Source of the DNA: Sphingomonas japonica | Lineage (GTDB): Bacteria > Pseudomonadota > Alphaproteobacteria > Sphingomonadales > Sphingomonadaceae | Length of the DNA stretch: 64,000 bases | NCBI RefSeq assembly: GCF_006346325.1 | Contig: NZ_VDYR01000001.1 | Location: forward strand, 744,001-808,000 | Direction: 5' to 3' | Shown here: positions 26,541 through 35,805 of the stretch, piece by piece | Layout: each line of letters begins with the position of its first letter | Numbering within the stretch: the first letter of the stretch is position 1 | Translations under genes and position numbers: made by a program | Notes under the pieces: generated by a model | Database searches by the model: none | Seen by the model: only the letters and a program-made list of their open reading frames with translations | What the model was told of the DNA's origin: nothing

Positions 26541-27290
26541 TCAATCGGGGCGCGACGTCGCGATTGCGGAGAGGTCCCGAGCCGCATCGATCGCAATACC
26601 CGCTGCCTTGCGCTCGGAATAGCGATCCGTCAGAACTTCGCCATGCGGTCGCAGTAGCACCGTGAAGCGGACCAGTTCCTCCATCACGTCGACGATGCGG
26701 TCGTAATAGGGTGAAGGCCGCATTCGTCCGGCCACGTCGAACTCGTCGAACGCCTTGGCGACGCTCGACTGATTGGGGATCGTCACCATCCGCATCCAGC
26801 GCCCCAGCAGCCGCAGCGTGTTCACCGCGTTGAACGACTGCGATCCGCCCGAGACCTGCATCACCGCCAGCGTGCGACCCTGCGTCGGGCGCATCCCGCC
26901 CATATCGAGCGGCAGATGGTCGATCTGTGCCTTGAGCACGCTGGAAATCGCGCCGTGGCGCTCGGGGCTGCACCAGACCTGCCCCTCCGACCACATCGCG
27001 TGCTCGCGCAGTTCGGCGACCGCCGGGTGGTCATCGCCCGCCACCCGATCGGGAAGCGGCAGGTCGGCGGGATCGAAGATACGGGTTTCCGCCCCGAAGA
27101 AGTGGAGCAGGCGCGCTGCTTCCTCGATGCACAGCCGCGAATAGCTGCGGTCGCGCAAACTGCCGTATAGCAGCAGAATGCGGGGCGGGGGCAGGTCCGT
27201 CTCAAGTCCACTCGCCGGATGCCGATGCGCGAACGCACGGTCGAGCGCGGGCAGGTGATCGGGATCGGGCAATTCGCGCAATCGGGTCAT
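26541..27290 (-). CDS. arsH: Arsenical resistance flavoprotein ArsH
   Basis: NADPH-dependent FMN reductase-fold protein, which in characterised cases oxidises trivalent organoarsenicals. The 249-residue protein has the flavin-binding loop [21 protein letters not shown], then [21 protein letters not shown] and [18 protein letters not shown]. It is the last gene of arsR-arsC-ACR3-arsH, and its ATG overlaps the ACR3 stop by 4 bases. Confidence 0.95.
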   Translation of the reverse strand: MTRLRELPDPDHLPALDRAFAHRHPASGLETDLPPPRILLLYGSLRDRSYSRLCIEEAARLLHFFGAETRIFDPADLPLPDRVAGDDHPAVAELREHAMWSEGQVWCSPERHGAISSVLKAQIDHLPLDMGGMRPTQGRTLAVMQVSGGSQSFNAVNTLRLLGRWMRMVTIPNQSSVAKAFDEFDVAGRMRPSPYYDRIVDVMEELVRFTVLLRPHGEVLTDRYSERKAAGIAIDAARDLSAIATSRPD

Positions 27291-28321
27291 GCTACGGTCT
27301 CCGGGAACCAGCGTCGCCCGAGCCGAAGCGCGACATGGACCAGCGCCAGCAATACCGGCACGGCGGCGAACGCCACCGGCGATGCGAGCCCGTACGCGGC
27401 GATGGCCACCGCGATCGCCAGTTCGAAATTATTGCCAGACGCGGTGAATGCGATGGCGGTGGTCCTCGGATAATCGGCCGCGATCACCTTGCCCATCCAG
27501 AAGCTGACGCCGAACTGGATCACGAAGTACAGCGCAAGCGGCACCGCGATGCGCAGCGCGTCGAACGGCAGCGCGACGACATCGCCGCCTTTGAGCGTAA
27601 ACATCGCCGCGATGGTGAACAACAGCGCGATCAGCGTGATCGGCCCGATGCGCGGCAGGAAGCGGCGCTCGTACCAATCCTCTCCCTTCTGCGCGACGAG
27701 GATGCGGCGCGTCAGATAGCCGGCGGCAAACGGGATACCGAGATAGACCAGCACCGCCTGCGCTATCGTTCCGATACCAACGTCAAGAACGCCGCCCTCG
27801 ACCCCGAACAGCGGCGGCAATACCGTCAGGAACAGCCAGGCATAGACGCTGAAAAAAAGGATCTGGAACAGCGAATTGAACGCGACCAGCGCTGCGACAT
27901 ATTGATTGTCGCCCCTGGCAAGCTGATTCCACACCAGCACCATCGCAATGCACCGCGCCAGGCCGATCAGGACAAGCCCGGTCATGTAGCCGGGCTCGTT
28001 GCGCAGGAAGATCACTGCCAACGCGAACATCAGCACCGGCCCGATCAGCCAGTTCTGCACCAGCGATAGCGCCAGCACGCGGCGGTCGTCGAACACGCGC
28101 GGCAATTCTTCGTATCGCACGCGCGCGAGTGGCGGGTACATCATCGCGATCAATCCGATCGCGATCGGCACGTTGGTGGTGCCAACCGACATCGCATCGA
28201 TCGACTGCGGCAGGCCGGGAATCAGCGTGCCCAGCGCGATGCCGGACGCCATCGCCAGCAGGATCCACAGCGTCAGCCAGCGGTCGAGGAACGACAGCCG
28301 CTCGGGTTTCGGCGCGGTCAT
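27287..28321 (-). CDS. Arsenite efflux transporter, ACR3 family
   Basis: Inner-membrane As(III) exporter of the bile acid/sodium symporter superfamily with about ten helices. The 344-residue protein has the ACR3 signature [20 protein letters not shown], containing the essential Cys in helix 4, and [17 protein letters not shown] late in the protein. The ATG at 28321 overlaps the arsC stop. The frame extending to 28363 is not conserved. The gene is often called arsB or acr3, but it is not the ArsB pump family. Confidence 0.95.
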   Translation of the reverse strand: MTAPKPERLSFLDRWLTLWILLAMASGIALGTLIPGLPQSIDAMSVGTTNVPIAIGLIAMMYPPLARVRYEELPRVFDDRRVLALSLVQNWLIGPVLMFALAVIFLRNEPGYMTGLVLIGLARCIAMVLVWNQLARGDNQYVAALVAFNSLFQILFFSVYAWLFLTVLPPLFGVEGGVLDVGIGTIAQAVLVYLGIPFAAGYLTRRILVAQKGEDWYERRFLPRIGPITLIALLFTIAAMFTLKGGDVVALPFDALRIAVPLALYFVIQFGVSFWMGKVIAADYPRTTAIAFTASGNNFELAIAVAIAAYGLASPVAFAAVPVLLALVHVALRLGRRWFPETVA

Positions 28322-28680
28322 GCCCGGGGGATGAGCGGCAGCACGGTTTCGGACGGGCGGCACAGCTTCACGCCCAGCGGCGCCACCACCAGGGGGCGGT
28401 TGATGAGGATCGAATGTGCCATCATCGCATCGATCAGCGCGGTGTCGTCAAGGCTCGGGTCGTCCAACCCAAGCTCGGCATAGGGTGTACCTTTCTCACG
28501 CAGCAGGTCGCGCGGACGCATTCCAGCGCGTTCGATCAGAGCGATCAGTAGAGCGCGGGTCGGCGGAGTCTTGAGATACTCGACGATATGCGGTTCGATG
28601 CCGGCCGCGCGGATGAACCCCACGACGTTGCGCGACGTCCCGCAATCCGGGTTGTGATAGACGATGATGTCGGGGATCAT
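28318..28680 (-). CDS. arsC: Arsenate reductase, glutaredoxin-dependent ArsC type
   Basis: Reduces arsenate to arsenite for export. The 120-residue protein has the catalytic loop [13 protein letters not shown] (Cys 13) and the family arginine-containing end [18 protein letters not shown]. At the lower end of the family's length, it still covers the whole ArsC fold. Start and stop overlap arsR and the ACR3 gene by 4 bases each. Confidence 0.95.
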   Translation of the reverse strand: MIPDIIVYHNPDCGTSRNVVGFIRAAGIEPHIVEYLKTPPTRALLIALIERAGMRPRDLLREKGTPYAELGLDDPSLDDTALIDAMMAHSILINRPLVVAPLGVKLCRPSETVLPLIPRA

Positions 28681-29018
28681 GGCTGTCCTCGGCAATTGGA
28701 AAGTTCGGCGACGATCGGCGCACACAGCGAGCTGTCGCCAGCGCAGCAATCCTTGAGCAGGAACGTCACGAGATCGGCGACACGATCCAGTCGCGCACGA
28801 AACAGGATCGAGCGGCCTTCGCGGGTCGAAGCGACCAGTCCCGCCCGCTGCAGGATCGCCAGGTGGCTCGACAAGCTGTTCTGCGGCACCTTGAGCAATT
28901 CGGCGGCTCGTCCCGCCGCCAGTCCGTGCGGGCTGTGCCGGACCAGCAGACGGAACGCGTCCAGCCGGGTCGGTTGGGCCAGCGCTCCGAGCGCATCCAT
29001 TGCGTCCAATGAATCCAT
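28677..29018 (-). CDS. arsR: ArsR family metalloregulator of the arsenic operon
   Basis: SmtB/ArsR winged-helix repressor, released from DNA by As(III). The 113-residue protein has the core ALAQPTRLDAFRLLVRH, LLKVPQNSLSSHLAILQRAGL (recognition helix) and a wing. A C-terminal cluster of cysteines (Cys91, Cys92, Cys99, with Cys109) is the probable As(III) site, as in ArsR types whose ligands lie in the last helix. The ATG at 29018 gives the conserved start. An upstream frame to 29078 runs through the operator. Confidence 0.94.
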   Translation of the reverse strand: MDSLDAMDALGALAQPTRLDAFRLLVRHSPHGLAAGRAAELLKVPQNSLSSHLAILQRAGLVASTREGRSILFRARLDRVADLVTFLLKDCCAGDSSLCAPIVAELSNCRGQP

Positions 29019-29048
29019 ATATCCGGAAATATCGATATAATAATATTG
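29019..29048. promoter_or_regulatory. ArsR operator-like AT-rich dyad region
   Basis: The strikingly AT-rich patch directly upstream of arsR includes the perfect 10-base palindrome ATATCGATAT (29029-29038). It is flanked by further ATAT blocks (ATATCC at 29018 onward, ATAATATT after it). ArsR/SmtB repressors typically bind AT-rich ATA-containing dyads overlapping their own promoter. The divergent isovaleryl-CoA dehydrogenase gene starts 90 bases away. Confidence 0.65.
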
Positions 29049-29139
29049 TGGCAAGTCGATTTGCTTCGACATCCGCACCGCTTGCCTCGCTCGCGCCCGG
29101 CGTTAGTGTCGCGCCAAAATATGCCCCTTTGGAGAGGCC

Positions 29140-30309
29140 ATGACCCCCGATTTCGACTTCGCGCTCGGCGAGAATGCGGACATGATCCGCGACACGACCC
29201 GGCGTTTCGCGACTGACCGGATCGCGCCGCTCGCGACCCGCATCGACGCCGACGACTGGTTCCCGCGTGACGAACTATGGTCCGCGATGGGCGAACTCGG
29301 CTTGCACGGCATCACCGTCGCCGAGACCGATGGCGGCCTTGGCCTCGGCTATCTCGAGCACGTCATCGCGTGCGAGGAAGTGAGCCGCGCCTCGGCATCG
29401 ATTGGCCTGAGCTATGGCGCCCACTCCAACCTGTGCATCAACCAGATCGCCCGCTGGGCCAGCCCCGAGCAGAAGGCAAAGTACCTGCCAAAGCTCATCT
29501 CCGGCGAGCATGTCGGATCGCTGGCGATGTCGGAGGCCGGCGCGGGTTCCGATGTCGTTTCGATGAAGCTCAAGGCGACGCGCGTGCAGGGCGGCTATGT
29601 CCTCAATGGCACCAAGTTCTGGATCACCAACGCCGCGTATGCCGACACGTTGGTGGTATACGCCAAGACCGGCGAGGGAAGTCGCGGCATCACGACCTTC
29701 CTGATCGAACGCGGCATGCCCGGCTTTTCGATCGGGCAGAAGATCGACAAGATGGGAATGCGCGGTTCGCCGACCTCCGAACTGGTGTTCGACGATTGCG
29801 AAGTGCCCGATGCGAACGTCATGGGCCCGGAAAATGGCGGTGTCGGCGTTCTGATGTCCGGCCTCGATTACGAGCGCACCGTGCTCGCTGGCATCCAGCT
29901 CGGCATCATGCAGGCCTGCCTCGACGTCGTCGTGCCCTATCTTCGCGAGCGCAAGCAGTTCGGCAAGCCGATCGGCAGTTTCCAGCTGATGCAGGCCAAG
30001 GTGGCCGACATGTATGTCGCGCTCAATTCGGCCCGCGCCTATGTCTACGCGGTGGCGAAGTCGTGTGACGCCGGCCGGACGACGCGGTTCGACGCCGCGG
30101 GCGCGATCCTGTTCGCCAGCGAGAACGCGTTCAAGGTCGCGGGCGAGGCGGTGCAGGCGCTGGGCGGAGCGGGCTATACCAAGGATTGGCCGGTCGAACG
30201 CTTCCTGCGCGACGCCAAGCTGCTCGACATCGGCGCGGGGACGAACGAGATCCGCCGCATGCTGATCGGACGCGAACTGATCGGGCACGACGCCCCGGCG
30301 GCGCAATGA
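29140..30309 (+). CDS. ivd: Isovaleryl-CoA dehydrogenase
   Basis: FAD enzyme converting isovaleryl-CoA to 3-methylcrotonyl-CoA in leucine degradation. The 389-residue acyl-CoA dehydrogenase has [37 protein letters not shown] and [20 protein letters not shown], the last carrying the base Glu region seen in isovaleryl rather than straight-chain enzymes. It ends [16 protein letters not shown]. It heads an operon with both methylcrotonyl-CoA carboxylase subunits, which supports the specificity. Confidence 0.94.
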   Translation: MTPDFDFALGENADMIRDTTRRFATDRIAPLATRIDADDWFPRDELWSAMGELGLHGITVAETDGGLGLGYLEHVIACEEVSRASASIGLSYGAHSNLCINQIARWASPEQKAKYLPKLISGEHVGSLAMSEAGAGSDVVSMKLKATRVQGGYVLNGTKFWITNAAYADTLVVYAKTGEGSRGITTFLIERGMPGFSIGQKIDKMGMRGSPTSELVFDDCEVPDANVMGPENGGVGVLMSGLDYERTVLAGIQLGIMQACLDVVVPYLRERKQFGKPIGSFQLMQAKVADMYVALNSARAYVYAVAKSCDAGRTTRFDAAGAILFASENAFKVAGEAVQALGGAGYTKDWPVERFLRDAKLLDIGAGTNEIRRMLIGRELIGHDAPAAQ

Positions 30310-30310
30310 C

Positions 30311-31912
30311 ATGAGTGCGCCCGTCCTGCCCACCGGGGTCCAGATCGAAAGCGAAACGTTTCGCGCCAACGCCGCGCACAATCGGGCGCTCGTCGAACGC
30401 CTGCGCGCCGACGTCACCACCGCGGCGCTGGGCGGCACCGACAAGGCGCGCGACCGCCATACCGCGCGCGGCAAACTGCTCCCCCGCAACCGCGTCGAGC
30501 GGCTGCTCGACCCCGGCTCGCCGTTCCTGGAGATCGGCCAGCTTGCCGCCAACGACCTTTACGATGGCGAAGTTCCCGGTGCCGGCGTGATCGCCGGGAT
30601 CGGCCGCGTGTCGGGCCGGACCTGTATGATCCTGTGCAACGACGCCACGGTGAAGGGCGGCACCTACTTCCCGATGACGGTGAAGAAGCATCTGCGCGCG
30701 CAGGAGATCGCCGAGGCGAACTGCCTGCCGTGCATCTATCTCGTCGATTCGGGCGGCGCCAACCTGCCGCATCAGGCCGAGGTATTCCCCGACCGCGACC
30801 ATTTCGGCCGCATCTTCTTCAACCAGGCGAACATGTCGGCCAAGGGCATTCCCCAGATCGCCTGCGTGATGGGCAGCTGCACCGCGGGCGGCGCCTATGT
30901 GCCCGCCATGTCCGACGAGAGTGTCATCGTTCGCAACCAGGGGACGATCTTTCTGGCCGGGCCGCCGCTGGTCAAGGCCGCGACCGGCGAGGAGATCAGC
31001 GCCGAGGATCTGGGCGGCGGCGATCTGCACGGTCGCAAGTCGGGCGTGGTCGATCACGTCGCCGAGAATGACGAACACGCGCTGACGATCGTGCGCGACA
31101 TCGTCAGTCACCTGCCGGGCGACCGCAAGCACGACCTGACCCTCAAGGACCCGCGCCCGCCCAAATACGATGCCGAGGAGCTGTACGGCATCGTTCCGCA
31201 GGACGTTCGCGCGCCCTATGACGTCCATGAGGTCATCGCCCGCCTGGTCGACGCATCCGAGTTTCACGAGTTCAAGGCGCTCTACGGCACCTCGCTGGTA
31301 TGCGGTTTCGCGCATATCTGGGGGATGCCCGTCGGCATCATCGCCAACAACGGCGTGCTGTTCAGCGAAAGCGCGGTCAAGGGCGCGCACTTCATCGAGC
31401 TTGCCTGCCAGCGTCGCGTGCCCTTGCTGTTCCTCCAGAACATCTCGGGCTTCATGGTCGGCGGCAAATATGAGGCGGAGGGCATCGCCAAGCATGGCGC
31501 AAAGCTGGTGACGGCGGTCGCCACCGCCACCGTGCCGAAGATCACGATCCTGATCGGGGGCAGCTTCGGCGCGGGCAATTACGGCATGTGCGGACGTGCC
31601 TATTCCCCGCGCTTCCTGTTCAGCTGGCCCAATTCGCGCATCAGCGTGATGGGCGGCGAACAGGCGGCGAGCGTGCTGGCGACCGTCCACCGCGACGCCG
31701 ACAACTGGACGCCCGAGCAGGCCGAAGCCTTCAAGCAACCTATCCGCGACGACTATGAAGCACAGGGGAACCCGTGGCATGCCACCGCGCGGCTGTGGGA
31801 CGACGGCATCATCGACCCCGCGCAGACCCGCGATGTGCTAGGTCTCGCCTTTGCTGCGACGCTCAACGCCCCGATTTCGGACCGTCCGGCGTTCGGCGTG
31901 TTCCGGATGTGA
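30311..31912 (+). CDS. mccB: Methylcrotonyl-CoA carboxylase, carboxyltransferase (beta) subunit
   Basis: Transfers CO2 from carboxybiotin to 3-methylcrotonyl-CoA. The 533-residue crotonase-fold protein has [37 protein letters not shown] and [20 protein letters not shown], the pattern of MccB-type transferases. It starts one base after the ivd stop. Its biotin-carrying partner lies two genes on, separated by a small exported protein. Confidence 0.96.
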   Translation: MSAPVLPTGVQIESETFRANAAHNRALVERLRADVTTAALGGTDKARDRHTARGKLLPRNRVERLLDPGSPFLEIGQLAANDLYDGEVPGAGVIAGIGRVSGRTCMILCNDATVKGGTYFPMTVKKHLRAQEIAEANCLPCIYLVDSGGANLPHQAEVFPDRDHFGRIFFNQANMSAKGIPQIACVMGSCTAGGAYVPAMSDESVIVRNQGTIFLAGPPLVKAATGEEISAEDLGGGDLHGRKSGVVDHVAENDEHALTIVRDIVSHLPGDRKHDLTLKDPRPPKYDAEELYGIVPQDVRAPYDVHEVIARLVDASEFHEFKALYGTSLVCGFAHIWGMPVGIIANNGVLFSESAVKGAHFIELACQRRVPLLFLQNISGFMVGGKYEAEGIAKHGAKLVTAVATATVPKITILIGGSFGAGNYGMCGRAYSPRFLFSWPNSRISVMGGEQAASVLATVHRDADNWTPEQAEAFKQPIRDDYEAQGNPWHATARLWDDGIIDPAQTRDVLGLAFAATLNAPISDRPAFGVFRM

Positions 31913-31923
31913 GGAGAATTGAA

Positions 31924-32391
31924 ATGCGCATGTTGCTGACCGCCGCCGCTTTGTGCGTCGCCACCCCCGCCGCGGCGCAGGAGCATGCGAACGACGCCGA
32001 TACCAAGGCCGTCCTGACCGCGATCGACGCGCTGTTCACCGGCCTGACCACGAAGGACGCGGCAGCGATCACCGCCGCGACCTGGCCGGAGGGGCGTGCG
32101 ACCGGGACATCGACTTCCGCGTCGGGGGAAGCCCGCGTCACGGGCTCCGACTGGGCGACCTTTGCCGGCCGCATTGCGACGATCCCTGGCAAGCCGGTCG
32201 AGCGCAACGTCGATCCGCACGTCCATGTCGATGGCGACATCGCGATGGTGTGGACGCCCTACGTCTTCACGCTCGACGGCAAATTCTCGCATTGCGGCAC
32301 CAACCATTTCGACCTGGTGCGCAAGGCGGGCGTGTGGAAGATCCTTAACGTCACCTGGACCCAGCGTAAGACCGGATGCCCGCCCGCATGA
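31924..32391 (+). CDS. Exported SnoaL/NTF2-like protein inside the leucine-degradation operon
   Basis: The 155-residue protein has a short signal peptide (MRMLLTAAALCVATPAAAQ). The mature region has the look of a SnoaL-like (NTF2-fold) domain: TKAVLTAIDALFTGLTTKDAAAI, then VHVDGDIAMVWTPYVFTLDG and HCGTNHFDLVRKAGVWKILNVTWT. I infer the fold from this pattern only, and no catalytic role is evident. GAGGAG precedes the ATG. It sits between the two carboxylase subunits and overlaps the alpha subunit gene by 4 bases, although its predicted export separates it from a cytoplasmic pathway. Confidence 0.8.
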   Translation: MRMLLTAAALCVATPAAAQEHANDADTKAVLTAIDALFTGLTTKDAAAITAATWPEGRATGTSTSASGEARVTGSDWATFAGRIATIPGKPVERNVDPHVHVDGDIAMVWTPYVFTLDGKFSHCGTNHFDLVRKAGVWKILNVTWTQRKTGCPPA

Positions 32392-34301
32392 TCCAGTCGC
32401 TGCTGATCGCCAACCGCGGTGAGATCGCGTGTCGCATCATCCGCACCGCGCGGGCGATGGGCGTGCGCACCGTCGCGGTCTATTCGGACGCCGACGCCAA
32501 GGCGCTGCACGTGCGCCAGGCCGATGAGGCGGTCCATATCGGCGCCTCGCCGCCGCGCGAAAGCTATCTGGTCGGCGCAAAGATCATCGCCGCCGCCAAG
32601 GCGACCGGGGCGGAGGCGATCCACCCCGGCTATGGCTTCCTGTCCGAAAACGCCGATTTCGCGCAGGCCGTGCTCGATGCCGGGCTGATCTGGGTCGGTC
32701 CCAACCCCGACAGCATCCGCGCGATGGGATTGAAGGACGCCGCCAAGGCGCGGATGATCGCCGCGGGTGTGCCGGTGACGCCGGGTTATCTCGGCGAGGA
32801 CCAGTCGCCCGAACGCCTGCAGGCAGAGGCGGATGCGATCGGCTATCCGGTCCTGATCAAGGCGGTCGCGGGCGGCGGCGGCAAGGGGATGCGGCGCGTC
32901 GATGCTGCGCAGCATTTTGCCGAAATGCTGCAATCCTGTCAGCGCGAGGCGGCGTCGAGCTTCGGAGACGACCGCGTCCTGATCGAGAAATACATCCTCT
33001 CGCCGCGCCACATCGAAGTGCAGGTGTTCGGCGATACGCATGGCAACGTCGTCCACCTGTTCGAACGCGACTGTTCGCTCCAGCGCCGCCACCAGAAGGT
33101 GATCGAGGAAGCCCCCGCACCCGGCATGGACGAGGGCACCCGCGAAGCGATCTGCGCCGCCGCCGTGCGCGCGGCCAAGGCCGTCGATTATGTCGGGGCA
33201 GGCACGATCGAATTCATCGCCGACGCCAGCGAAGGGCTGCGCGCCGACCGCATCTGGTTCATGGAAATGAATACCCGGTTGCAGGTCGAACATCCGGTGA
33301 CTGAGGAGATCACCGGAGTGGACTTGGTCGAGTGGCAACTGCGCGTGGCGAGCGGCGAGCCGTTGCCGAAGCGGCAGGACGAACTGGCGATCGATGGCTG
33401 GGCAATCGAGGCGCGGTTATATGCGGAGGACCCGGCTAAGGGGTTTTTGCCTAGTCCGGGGCGGATCGATCACCTCATACTTTCTGAATTTCTGCGCACT
33501 GAGACCGGGGTGGAAGAAGGAGATACAATAAGCTCGTTTTACGACCCTATGATCGCAAAGCTTATAGCCTGGGGAGAAACGCGCGACGAGGCGCGCCGCG
33601 AGCTTCAGCGGCTGTTGAACGAAAGCTTTGCGGGGCCATCGCGGACCAACAAGGGCTTTCTCTTCGCCTGCCTTGGTGACAATGACTTTGCCACCGGCGA
33701 AATCGATACTGGTCTGATTGCCCGTCGGGGAGATGCTCTGCTGCCGCCGGCTGCCCCCTCCCTTCAAGCCATCGACAGAGCCGCGAGCTGCTATCGGCAG
33801 AACTGGCTCGACTGGAGTGAGGCATCGACCACTCGTGTGATGCTCAACGGACTGTTCGGGTACAGAATGAATAGTTCGCCCAATCTGAGCGTTCATCTCT
33901 TTGTCGAAGGTCAGCATGTCCGCGGCGACGCAACTCTGCCAAAAGGCTTGACCGGCATTCCCTGCGACATGGACCCGAAAGGCGAATTGCTAGTCACTGA
34001 GAACGGACAAAGCTGGGTCTTCCGGCTTCGCCCGGATGCGGGTGCTGGTCTGGCAACTACCGCCGATGGCGCGATCCTCGCCCCGATGCCCGGTCGCATC
34101 ACCGCGGTCGAGGTCACGCCCGGTGCCGCCGTCACCAAGGGCCAGCGCCTCGTCACGCTCGAGGCGATGAAGATGGAGCACAGCCTGACTGCGCCATTCG
34201 ACGGGACGGTCGCGGAGTTGAATGCAGAGGCGGGCGGGCAGGTGAGCGAGGGAACGCTATTGGTGCGGGTCGAGCGGGCGCGCGAGGGCGAACCCGGATG
34301 A
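32388..34301 (+). CDS. mccA: Methylcrotonyl-CoA carboxylase, biotin carboxylase/carrier (alpha) subunit
   Basis: Biotin carboxylase plus biotin carrier, 637 residues. The N-terminal domain starts SLLIANRGEIACRIIRTARA. The ATP-grasp shows KAVAGGGGKGMRRV, and the active region shows FMEMNTRLQVEHPVTEEITG. The C-terminal lipoyl-type domain carries the biotin Lys about 595 in LEAMKMEHSL. I start at the ATG overlapping the previous stop (ATGA), with an ATG at 32376 as the alternative. About residues 335-555 are encoded with markedly AT-richer third positions and rare codons such as ATA, unlike both ends of the gene. The frame is intact. Confidence 0.95.
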   Translation: MIQSLLIANRGEIACRIIRTARAMGVRTVAVYSDADAKALHVRQADEAVHIGASPPRESYLVGAKIIAAAKATGAEAIHPGYGFLSENADFAQAVLDAGLIWVGPNPDSIRAMGLKDAAKARMIAAGVPVTPGYLGEDQSPERLQAEADAIGYPVLIKAVAGGGGKGMRRVDAAQHFAEMLQSCQREAASSFGDDRVLIEKYILSPRHIEVQVFGDTHGNVVHLFERDCSLQRRHQKVIEEAPAPGMDEGTREAICAAAVRAAKAVDYVGAGTIEFIADASEGLRADRIWFMEMNTRLQVEHPVTEEITGVDLVEWQLRVASGEPLPKRQDELAIDGWAIEARLYAEDPAKGFLPSPGRIDHLILSEFLRTETGVEEGDTISSFYDPMIAKLIAWGETRDEARRELQRLLNESFAGPSRTNKGFLFACLGDNDFATGEIDTGLIARRGDALLPPAAPSLQAIDRAASCYRQNWLDWSEASTTRVMLNGLFGYRMNSSPNLSVHLFVEGQHVRGDATLPKGLTGIPCDMDPKGELLVTENGQSWVFRLRPDAGAGLATTADGAILAPMPGRITAVEVTPGAAVTKGQRLVTLEAMKMEHSLTAPFDGTVAELNAEAGGQVSEGTLLVRVERAREGEPG

Positions 34302-34317
34302 CGTGCGCCACCCCACC

Positions 34318-34425
34318 CCGTTCGTGTCGAGCGCAGTCGAGACACGTTACAAGGCGCGCCGGCCGCATGCGTCAGAAGCCTCGCTCCGCTCGGCCAGGGT
34401 TCTCTACTACGCTCGAACCGAACGG
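34318..34425. repeat. SGP palindromic repeat (long-spacer copy)
   Basis: Left arm 34318-34345 (CCGTTCGTGTCGAGCGCAG...) matches the valS and 14911 copies almost exactly. A degraded right arm lies at about 34400-34425 (TCTACTACGCTCGAACCG). The copy lies in the 263-base gap between mccA and the MaoC gene. Confidence 0.65.
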
Positions 34426-34450
34426 ATAGGGGAGTGCTACGGCCAGCTCG

Positions 34451-34547
34451 TACCCCGGCGAAGGCCGGGGTCGAGTTGGGAAGACGGGAATAAGGACGAG
34501 CTTCGCTCGGTGATAATTTGGACTGAACCCCGGCCCTCGGCGGGGTA
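34451..34547. repeat. Head-to-head doublet of TACCCCGGCG repeats (REP-doublet-like)
   Basis: TACCCCGGCGAAGGCCGGGG (34451-34470) and CCCCGGCCCTCGGCGGGGTA (34528-34547) are inverted copies matching at 18 of 20 positions, 57 bases apart. The inner sequence holds a small hairpin (CGAGC-TTC-GCTCG, about 34497-34509). The doublet ends 17 bases before the GTG of the MaoC gene, so it is transcribed in its leader. Confidence 0.75.
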
Positions 34548-34564
34548 TGGCAAGGGAATTTTGA

Positions 34565-35014
34565 GTGGCCGGTAGAACCTACGACCAGTGGCAGATCGGC
34601 GACCAGATCGCCCATGACCTGCGCCGTACGGTCACCGAAACCGACAACCTGCTGTTCTCGACTATGACCCACAATCCGCAACCGCTCCATCTTGATGCGG
34701 AAGCGGCGATGGCGTCGGAGTTCGGCCAAATCCTGGTCAACGGGACGTTCACCTTCGCGCTGATGATCGGCCTCAGCGTTGGCGACACCACGCTCGGGAC
34801 GCTCGTCGCCAATCTCGGCTATGACAAGGTGGTGATGCCAAAGCCGGTGTTTATCGGCGACACGCTGCGTGCCACGACCGAAGTCACCGACAGGCGCGAG
34901 AGCAAGTCGCGTCCCGACGCCGGGCTGGTCACCTTCGCCCACGAACTCCTCAACCAGCGCGGCGAGGTCGTCTGCAACTGCCTGCGCACCGCATTGCTCA
35001 AGCGATCGACCTGA
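34565..35014 (+). CDS. MaoC family hot-dog dehydratase
   Basis: The 149-residue single hot-dog domain protein has TVTETDNLLFSTMTHNPQPLHLDAEAA, the hydratase-2 motif region with the catalytic Asp/His pattern, and GTFTFALMIGLSVGDTT. Related proteins hydrate enoyl-CoA or mesaconyl-type substrates. In this operon it could act on a branched acyl-CoA intermediate. A GTG start is used, with AAGGGAA at 34552-34558. A repeat doublet lies directly upstream. Confidence 0.88.
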   Translation: MAGRTYDQWQIGDQIAHDLRRTVTETDNLLFSTMTHNPQPLHLDAEAAMASEFGQILVNGTFTFALMIGLSVGDTTLGTLVANLGYDKVVMPKPVFIGDTLRATTEVTDRRESKSRPDAGLVTFAHELLNQRGEVVCNCLRTALLKRST

Positions 35015-35025
35015 AGGGAATAGAC

Positions 35026-35805
35026 ATGGACTTCAACGGAACCGCCGCCGTCGTCACCGGCGCCGCATCGGGGCTCGGCGCCGCCACTGCCCGCGCGCTC
35101 GCCGCGCAGGGCGCGAAAGTCGCGATCTTCGATCTCCAGGCCGAAAAGGGCGAGGCGCTGGCGGCGGAGATCGGCGGCGTGTTCTGCGAGGTCAACGTGA
35201 CGCAGGACGACAGCGTCGACGCGGGGTTTGCCAAGGCGCGCGCCGCACATGGCCAGGAACGCATCCTCGTCAATTGCGCCGGCGTCGGCAACGCGATGAA
35301 GACCGCCAGCCGCTCGAAGGAAGACGGATCGATCAAGCATTTCAGCCTCCAGGCGTTCGACTGGGTGATCCAGATCAACCTGGTCGGCACATTCCGCTGC
35401 ATCGCCAAGTCGACGGCCGGGATGCTGACGCTCGACCCGCTCGCCAATGGCGAGCGCGGCGCGATCGTCAACACCGCCAGCGTCGCGGCCGAGGACGGAC
35501 AGATCGGTCAGGCTGCCTATTCGGCGTCGAAGGGCGGCGTCGTTGGCATGACCCTGCCGATCGCGCGCGACCTGTCGGGGGAGGGCATTCGCGTCAACAC
35601 GATCCTGCCCGGCATCTTCGAAACGCCGCTGATGCTCGGCGCGCCGCAAAATGTGAAGGACGCGCTTGCCGCGTCGGTGCCGTTTCCCAAGCGGCTCGGG
35701 GATCCGCAGGAATATGCCAGCCTCGCGCTCGAAATGCTGCGCAATCCGTATTTCAACGGTGAGGACGTCCGCCTCGACGGGGCGATCCGGATGGGACTGC
35801 GCTAG
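35026..35805 (+). CDS. SDR family 3-hydroxyacyl-CoA dehydrogenase-like oxidoreductase
   Basis: The 259-residue short-chain dehydrogenase has the cofactor motif VVTGAASGLGAATARAL, an acidic residue after beta 2 (IFDLQ) favouring NAD, and the NCAGVG strand. The Ser region is NTASVAAEDGQIGQ and the YSASKGG catalytic Tyr/Lys follows. Overall it resembles type II 3-hydroxyacyl-CoA dehydrogenases (HSD17B10-like). It is placed between MaoC and an acyl-CoA dehydrogenase in the leucine operon, consistent with acyl-CoA oxidation. Confidence 0.9.
   Translation: MDFNGTAAVVTGAASGLGAATARALAAQGAKVAIFDLQAEKGEALAAEIGGVFCEVNVTQDDSVDAGFAKARAAHGQERILVNCAGVGNAMKTASRSKEDGSIKHFSLQAFDWVIQINLVGTFRCIAKSTAGMLTLDPLANGERGAIVNTASVAAEDGQIGQAAYSASKGGVVGMTLPIARDLSGEGIRVNTILPGIFETPLMLGAPQNVKDALAASVPFPKRLGDPQEYASLALEMLRNPYFNGEDVRLDGAIRMGLR

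Noticed and set aside
34303..34575. A 90-codon frame across the repeat-filled gap before the MaoC gene
   Set aside because: It consists entirely of palindromic repeat sequence and lacks a ribosome site. The repeats explain it better than a gene.
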